From NCBI GenBank assembly GCA_026387085.1, contig JAPLMK010000081.1:1-8610 (forward strand): a stretch of DNA of 8,610 bases, read 5' to 3'. The notes under the pieces are model-generated. The model had not been told where the DNA came from, ran no database searches, and saw nothing but the letters and a program-made list of their open reading frames with translations. Of this stretch, positions 6,134-8,610 are shown piece by piece (the first letter of the stretch is position 1; every line of letters starts with the position of its first letter). The translations under genes were made by a program, and so were the position numbers. The stretch is from Candidatus Omnitrophota bacterium. Its GTDB lineage: Bacteria; Ratteibacteria; UBA8468; MWAK01.

Positions 6134-6878
6134 TCGTTATATTTTTTTCAACACCGAGGCGGAAAAACTCCCGGACAATCTTGTCCTTGCTTTCCTTAAT
6201 TTCCGAAGTAGTCCCGAATCCAACCACTTTTCCTTCGGAAAGCACGCCGATGCGGTTAGCCACCGCGAAGGTCAAGTGGCGGTCATGGGTAACCATCAGC
6301 GCCGCGGTGCCCAGCTTTTTCTGGATATCCAGCATCAGTTCTTCGATGCTTTCCGCGGTCAGCGGGTCCAATCCGGCGGTCGGTTCATCATAACAAATGG
6401 TTTTCGGTTCAAAGATAAGCGTCCGGGCCAGCGCCACCCGCTTTTTCATCCCGCCGCTCAACTCATCCACCCCTAAATCTTCCGTGCCCTTCAAATCAAC
6501 CAAACTCAAACTATGGGTCACCTTTTTGCGGATATCTTCAACCGGCAAATCGGTGTGTTCCAGAAGGTAAAAACCGACATTTTCCCAGACCGGGATGGAA
6601 TCAAAAAGAGCATTGCCCTGAAAGACCATGCCTATTTCCCGTCGGATATCGTTCCAGTTTTTCTGGGAAAATCCGGCAATGTCTCTGCCGTGGATAAGTA
6701 TCTTGCCGCTGGCCGGCGCAAGCAGGCCGACGATGGTTTTTAAAAGAACTGTTTTGCCGGAACCGCTGATTCCAACGATTATTGTTGTTTCGCCTTCGTC
6801 AACCCAAAAATCAACCCCTTTTAAAACCGGTTTATCGTCAAAATTGGTACACAGGCCCTGCACGTCAATCGCTCTCAT
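6096..6878 (-). CDS. mlaF: MlaF-family ABC transporter ATP-binding protein
   Basis: This cytoplasmic ATPase would power the MCE lipid transporter. With the ATG at 6878 it has 260 residues, normal for MlaF. Walker A is GISGSGKT (36-43), the Q-loop is Q87 in MVFQGNALFDS, the signature is ELSGGMKKR (139-147), Walker B is ICYDEP (161-166) and the switch histidine is H198 (MVTHD). FQGNALFDSIPVWENV is characteristic of the Mla/Ttg2A group. The frame is open to an ATG at 6935, adding 19 residues. I reject that start because the extra peptide is unlike the family and its ATG lies in the edge of a palindromic repeat. The chosen start has no clear Shine-Dalgarno, so this is not certain. The C-terminal TTEARKNGDAE (250-260) and the stop are encoded by repeat copy B. 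The MCE gene follows 113 bases later. Confidence 0.93.
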   Translation of the reverse strand: MRAIDVQGLCTNFDDKPVLKGVDFWVDEGETTIIVGISGSGKTVLLKTIVGLLAPASGKILIHGRDIAGFSQKNWNDIRREIGMVFQGNALFDSIPVWENVGFYLLEHTDLPVEDIRKKVTHSLSLVDLKGTEDLGVDELSGGMKKRVALARTLIFEPKTICYDEPTAGLDPLTAESIEELMLDIQKKLGTAALMVTHDRHLTFAVANRIGVLSEGKVVGFGTTSEIKESKDKIVREFFRLGVEKNITNTTEARKNGDAE

Positions 6879-6903
6879 TTTTTTACGGATACCATGAAAC
6901 AGA

Positions 6904-6912
6904 ATTTTACCA
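6904..6912 (-). promoter_or_regulatory. Candidate extended -10 promoter for the transport locus
   Basis: The minus strand reads TGGTAAAAT, an extended -10 form (TGn followed by TAAAAT), 25 bases before the ATPase ATG at 6878. ATGACA at the repeat edge (6930-6935) resembles a -35 but is 20 bases away, longer than normal. If used, transcription would start downstream of the alternative ATG at 6935. Confidence 0.3.
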
Positions 6913-6929
6913 TAATCCGGAAAATAATC

Positions 6930-7003
6930 TGTCATTCCCGCATGTTTTTAGCGGGAATCCATTTTTTCTATGTGGATTCCTGCTTACTATCCGCAGGAAT
7001 GAC
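6930..7003. repeat. Composite of two opposed hairpin repeats
   Basis: The left unit has stem ATTCCCGC (6934-6941)/GCGGGAAT (6951-6958) and reads TGTCATTCC outward. The right unit has stem ATTCCTGC (6976-6983)/GCAGGAAT (6993-7000) around the same TTACTATCC loop seen at 2835 and 3754. The units are in opposite orientation, so the whole 74-base block is itself a larger inverted repeat. It fills most of the gap between the SIS stop at 7007 and the ATPase start. Confidence 0.8.
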
Positions 7004-7006
7004 GTG

Positions 7007-7540
7007 CTATTCTAGGTTAGCGTGGTTCTTCCGCAACTGCGACTCCGGGATATTCAGCCGGTCTTTCAGAGCCAGGCAGACGCTGTCGCAAAAGAGGAGC
7101 AGGGTTTGCTCAAAGAGCGAAGCCATTAACTGGCGGGAGGGGGAAACACCGGGAATGGTTACAATTAAATCGACCATCTTATCCAGGGAAGGGGAAGTAA
7201 CAGCGGTTATAAAACCCACCCCTGCTTTGTGTCTCCCGGCCAACTTCACCGTGTTTATGACGCTGGCGGTCTTCCCGGAACCGGAGGCAGCCACCAGGAG
7301 GTCACCCTTTCCGATAGGCGGAGTCACGGTTTCGCCGACCACGTAACTCTCCATTCCCAAGTGCCGCAACCGCATCGCAAAGGACTGAAGCATCAGCCGG
7401 CTTCTGCCGGCACCGGCCACAAATACCCGGCGCGATTCCAGGAGCCGGTCCAGAAATTCCCCGGACTCCTTTTGGCTGATATTATCCAGGGATTCGTTTA
7501 ATTCCCGCAACGCTGTCTTTCGGCTTTTCTCAAAATCCAT
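7007..7540 (-). CDS. hxlB: 6-phospho-3-hexuloisomerase-like SIS domain protein
   Basis: This 177-residue single SIS domain protein matches the length of 6-phospho-3-hexuloisomerase, which converts 3-hexulose 6-phosphate to fructose 6-phosphate in the ribulose monophosphate pathway. Family-specific blocks are VFVAGAGRSRLM (39-50), FAMRLRHLGMESYVVGET (54-71), PPIGKGDLLVAASGSG (74-89), SLFEQTLLLF (141-150) and the C-terminal NHANLE (172-177); E144 and H173 occupy positions conserved in the family. One oddity is SGSGKT (86-91), where the usual SIS sequence is SGSGET; the codon is a clear AAG. No hexulose-phosphate synthase gene is in the window, so the pathway (formaldehyde fixation or pentose synthesis) is open. 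The stop lies three bases from a repeat. There is no Shine-Dalgarno sequence, and a TATAAT close upstream suggests a very short leader. Confidence 0.88.
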   Translation of the reverse strand: MDFEKSRKTALRELNESLDNISQKESGEFLDRLLESRRVFVAGAGRSRLMLQSFAMRLRHLGMESYVVGETVTPPIGKGDLLVAASGSGKTASVINTVKLAGRHKAGVGFITAVTSPSLDKMVDLIVTIPGVSPSRQLMASLFEQTLLLFCDSVCLALKDRLNIPESQLRKNHANLE

Positions 7541-7554
7541 ATTTTAAAAGTATC

Positions 7555-7560
7555 ATTATA
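7555..7560 (-). promoter_or_regulatory. Candidate -10 box for the SIS gene
   Basis: The minus strand has a perfect TATAAT whose last base is 14 bases before the ATG at 7540. Initiation about seven bases downstream would leave a leader of under ten bases, in line with the absent Shine-Dalgarno. No good -35 sits 17 bases upstream. A separate TTGACG at 7617-7622 with TTAAAT at 7593-7598 (18-base spacer) is an alternative. Confidence 0.35.
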
Positions 7561-7640
7561 CCGGAGGCGATTCGCTTCGCGGCCACCCCTTTATTTAACC
7601 ACCGAAGAGCGTCTCCCGTCAAACCAGAAACGATAATACC

Positions 7641-7667
7641 AAAAAAAAGAGGGGAGCTGCCCTCCCC
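7641..7667 (-). terminator. Rho-independent terminator of the pilin-like gene
   Basis: On the minus strand GGGGAG (7667-7662), loop GGCAG and CTCCCC (7656-7651) form a 6-bp GC stem. It is followed by TC and then eight T residues (7648-7641). It lies 60 bases after the pilin stop and separates that gene from the SIS gene. Confidence 0.85.
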
Positions 7668-7727
7668 GTGTGTCCCCTTATCGCGCAACTTACAACGCGA
7701 GTATGCGCTTAAAACTAAATCTTTCTT

Positions 7728-8456
7728 TTATGGGTTGTATCCGACGCCGGCGATACTATTAGGCATCTCCGAATATGTCTTTGCTGCTACATGACCGTCC
7801 ACGTAAAGGACGTTCATGTACTTCATCGCGTTGTGCCGAAAGGCCGGAACGGGCGTTACTCCGTCAGACAAGTTCGCGGGGTACCACACCGCCGCACCTT
7901 GTCCGCCGAAATCTGAACCGTCGAATATCCAGACGGCAATCGAGGAGTTGTAGACCGCCGACAATTTGTGGTTATTGGGCGCTGGGGTGCCGCCGGCTAT
8001 GGGATCGGCTCCCACCAGTTGCAGGTTAGCCCTGTAATCGCTGTAGCTCTGAGGTACTCTTTGTGAAGGACATGCCATCCCTCTCGTGTTTCCGCTTGCC
8101 CGCAAGATAATGCCATAGTCAAGATCCGTCCTTAATACATTGTAATGATTGTAATATTTCTGCCAGTCACCCAATAAGTAAAACCACGGCTGCATTCCAA
8201 TTCCGTTAGTCCACCAGCCCGGATAGTTGGTTCGGCCCGGCAGAATCCACTCGTCAAAATCCCCGGAATACATCAGCAAAGCCAAACCAATCTGCTTCAG
8301 GTTGTTAGTGCAGGTTGCCTGACGGGCCCGGTCCCGCGCCTGGCTTAATGCCGGCAGGAGCATCGCCGCGAGAATGGCGATGATGGCAATAACTACTAAC
8401 AGCTCAATCAAGGTGAAACCTAGCGCCTTCTTTACTGCTTTCTTCATCCGTACCAT
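7728..8456 (-). CDS. Type IV pilin-like protein with prepilin N-terminus
   Basis: This 242-residue secreted protein has a class III prepilin signal. A short basic leader (MVRMKKAVKKALG) is cut by prepilin peptidase after G13, leaving F14 at position +1 and the conserved E18 at +5. A hydrophobic helix follows (16-36, ending AAMLLPALSQA). ATCTNNLKQIGLALLMYS (47-64) and the C-terminal RHNAMKYMNVLYVDGHV (207-223) place it in the large pilin/pseudopilin group with a His...Asp-Gly motif, abundant in the Planctomycetes-Verrucomicrobia-Lentisphaerae-Omnitrophota range. H208 and D220 are separated by eleven residues rather than the usual nine. C49 and C129 are the only cysteines and may form a disulfide. 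GGAGG six bases upstream fixes the ATG at 8456. No secretion or pilus assembly genes are nearby, so it is probably one of many dispersed paralogues. It ends in a clear terminator and appears monocistronic. Confidence 0.9.
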   Translation of the reverse strand: MVRMKKAVKKALGFTLIELLVVIAIIAILAAMLLPALSQARDRARQATCTNNLKQIGLALLMYSGDFDEWILPGRTNYPGWWTNGIGMQPWFYLLGDWQKYYNHYNVLRTDLDYGIILRASGNTRGMACPSQRVPQSYSDYRANLQLVGADPIAGGTPAPNNHKLSAVYNSSIAVWIFDGSDFGGQGAAVWYPANLSDGVTPVPAFRHNAMKYMNVLYVDGHVAAKTYSEMPNSIAGVGYNP

Positions 8457-8462
8457 CTGGCA

Positions 8463-8467
8463 CCTCC
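8463..8467 (-). promoter_or_regulatory. Ribosome binding site of the pilin-like gene
   Basis: The minus strand reads GGAGG, six bases before the ATG at 8456. This favours that codon over the in-frame ATG three codons further in. Confidence 0.75.
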
Positions 8468-8474
8468 GTTGGCT

Positions 8475-8576
8475 CGCCCTCCTTCGCGAAGGCGGGCGTT
8501 TGTCTCCTGAGGCAACCCCGCCTCAGGACTTGCTCCCGGGCAGGCGGAGAACGCCTGTTCCGGGTAACGCTGTTAC
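8475..8576. repeat. Run of four GC-rich hairpins before the pilin-like gene
   Basis: Four dyads follow one another. At 8475-8498 there are 12-base arms with one mismatch and no spacer. At 8506-8527 CCTGAGGC pairs with GCCTCAGG across AACCCC. At 8535-8564 CAGGCG pairs with CGCCTG, with outer CCCGG/CCGGG. At 8564-8576 GTAAC pairs with GTTAC. They occupy the region that should be the leader or promoter of the pilin-like gene. They may be REP-like DNA or a structured leader; sequence alone does not decide. Confidence 0.65.
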
Positions 8577-8610
8577 TGCGGGCACGACTACATTAAACCA
8601 CAATGCTAAT

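Noticed and set aside
6007..6393. Plus-strand 128-codon open frame across repeat copy B and the ATPase
   Set aside because: It begins in the intergenic gap, runs through the repeat and then antisense to the Walker B and signature region of the ATPase, with low-complexity serine-rich translation.
2947..6878. A novel defence or toxin-antitoxin system built around the PIN domain
   Set aside because: The PIN protein has the full membrane-PIN-TRAM YacL architecture rather than that of a VapC toxin, and no antitoxin-like small gene is adjacent.
6934..6970. Rho-independent terminator on the plus strand (stem followed by six T)
   Set aside because: There is no plus-strand gene to terminate, and the structure is explained as one unit of the dispersed hairpin repeat. 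It could act on antisense transcripts only.
7271..7288. SGSGKT in the SIS protein as an ATP-binding P-loop
   Set aside because: A P-loop needs GxxxxGK[ST] after a beta strand in a different fold. Here the residues align with the SIS phosphate turn, and every other motif is of the hexuloisomerase family.

Overview
The window carries eight protein-coding genes, one of them cut by the left edge, and an unusually dense set of palindromic repeats. Seven genes are on the minus strand and one is on the plus strand. GC content looks close to one half. The Mla-type (MCE) lipid transport genes point to a bacterium with an outer membrane. The type IV pilin-like protein, with its C-terminal His...Asp-Gly motif, is of a kind common in the Planctomycetes-Verrucomicrobia-Lentisphaerae-Omnitrophota range. 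The radical SAM/B12 protein and the RuMP-type isomerase fit an environmental, probably anaerobic lineage. The phylum assignment is inference only.

Layout from left to right. Positions 1-961 (minus) hold a polyprenyl-phosphate-type GT2 glycosyltransferase followed by a small DUF2304 membrane protein that runs off the left edge. Positions 962-1266 are a divergent intergenic region with a 123-bp cloverleaf-like repeat. Positions 1267-2691 (plus) encode a B12-binding radical SAM protein with no recognisable partner. Positions 2692-2946 lie between convergent genes and are packed with TGTCATYCC-type palindromes.

Positions 2947-6878 (minus) form an MCE transport locus read as ATPase (MlaF-like), MCE substrate-binding protein (MlaD-like), PIN-TRAM membrane protein (YacL-like), permease (MlaE-like). 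The PIN-TRAM gene sits between the MCE gene and the permease. Upstream of the ATPase, at 7007-7540 (minus), is a 6-phospho-3-hexuloisomerase-like SIS protein. Positions 7728-8456 (minus) encode the pilin-like protein, with a clear rho-independent terminator after it and a hairpin-rich leader before it.

The ATPase, MCE protein and permease together would make an ABC machine moving lipid between inner and outer membrane. No MlaA, MlaB or MlaC is visible here. The most notable feature is how the repeats relate to the genes. Every junction of the transport locus holds a repeat. Two 118-bp copies, about 97% identical, bracket the MCE gene, and one of them supplies the last codons and the stop of the ATPase. 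A third hairpin family shows a compensatory base change between copies. I do not see a convincing wholly new multi-gene system; the repeat-gene interplay is what I would examine first.
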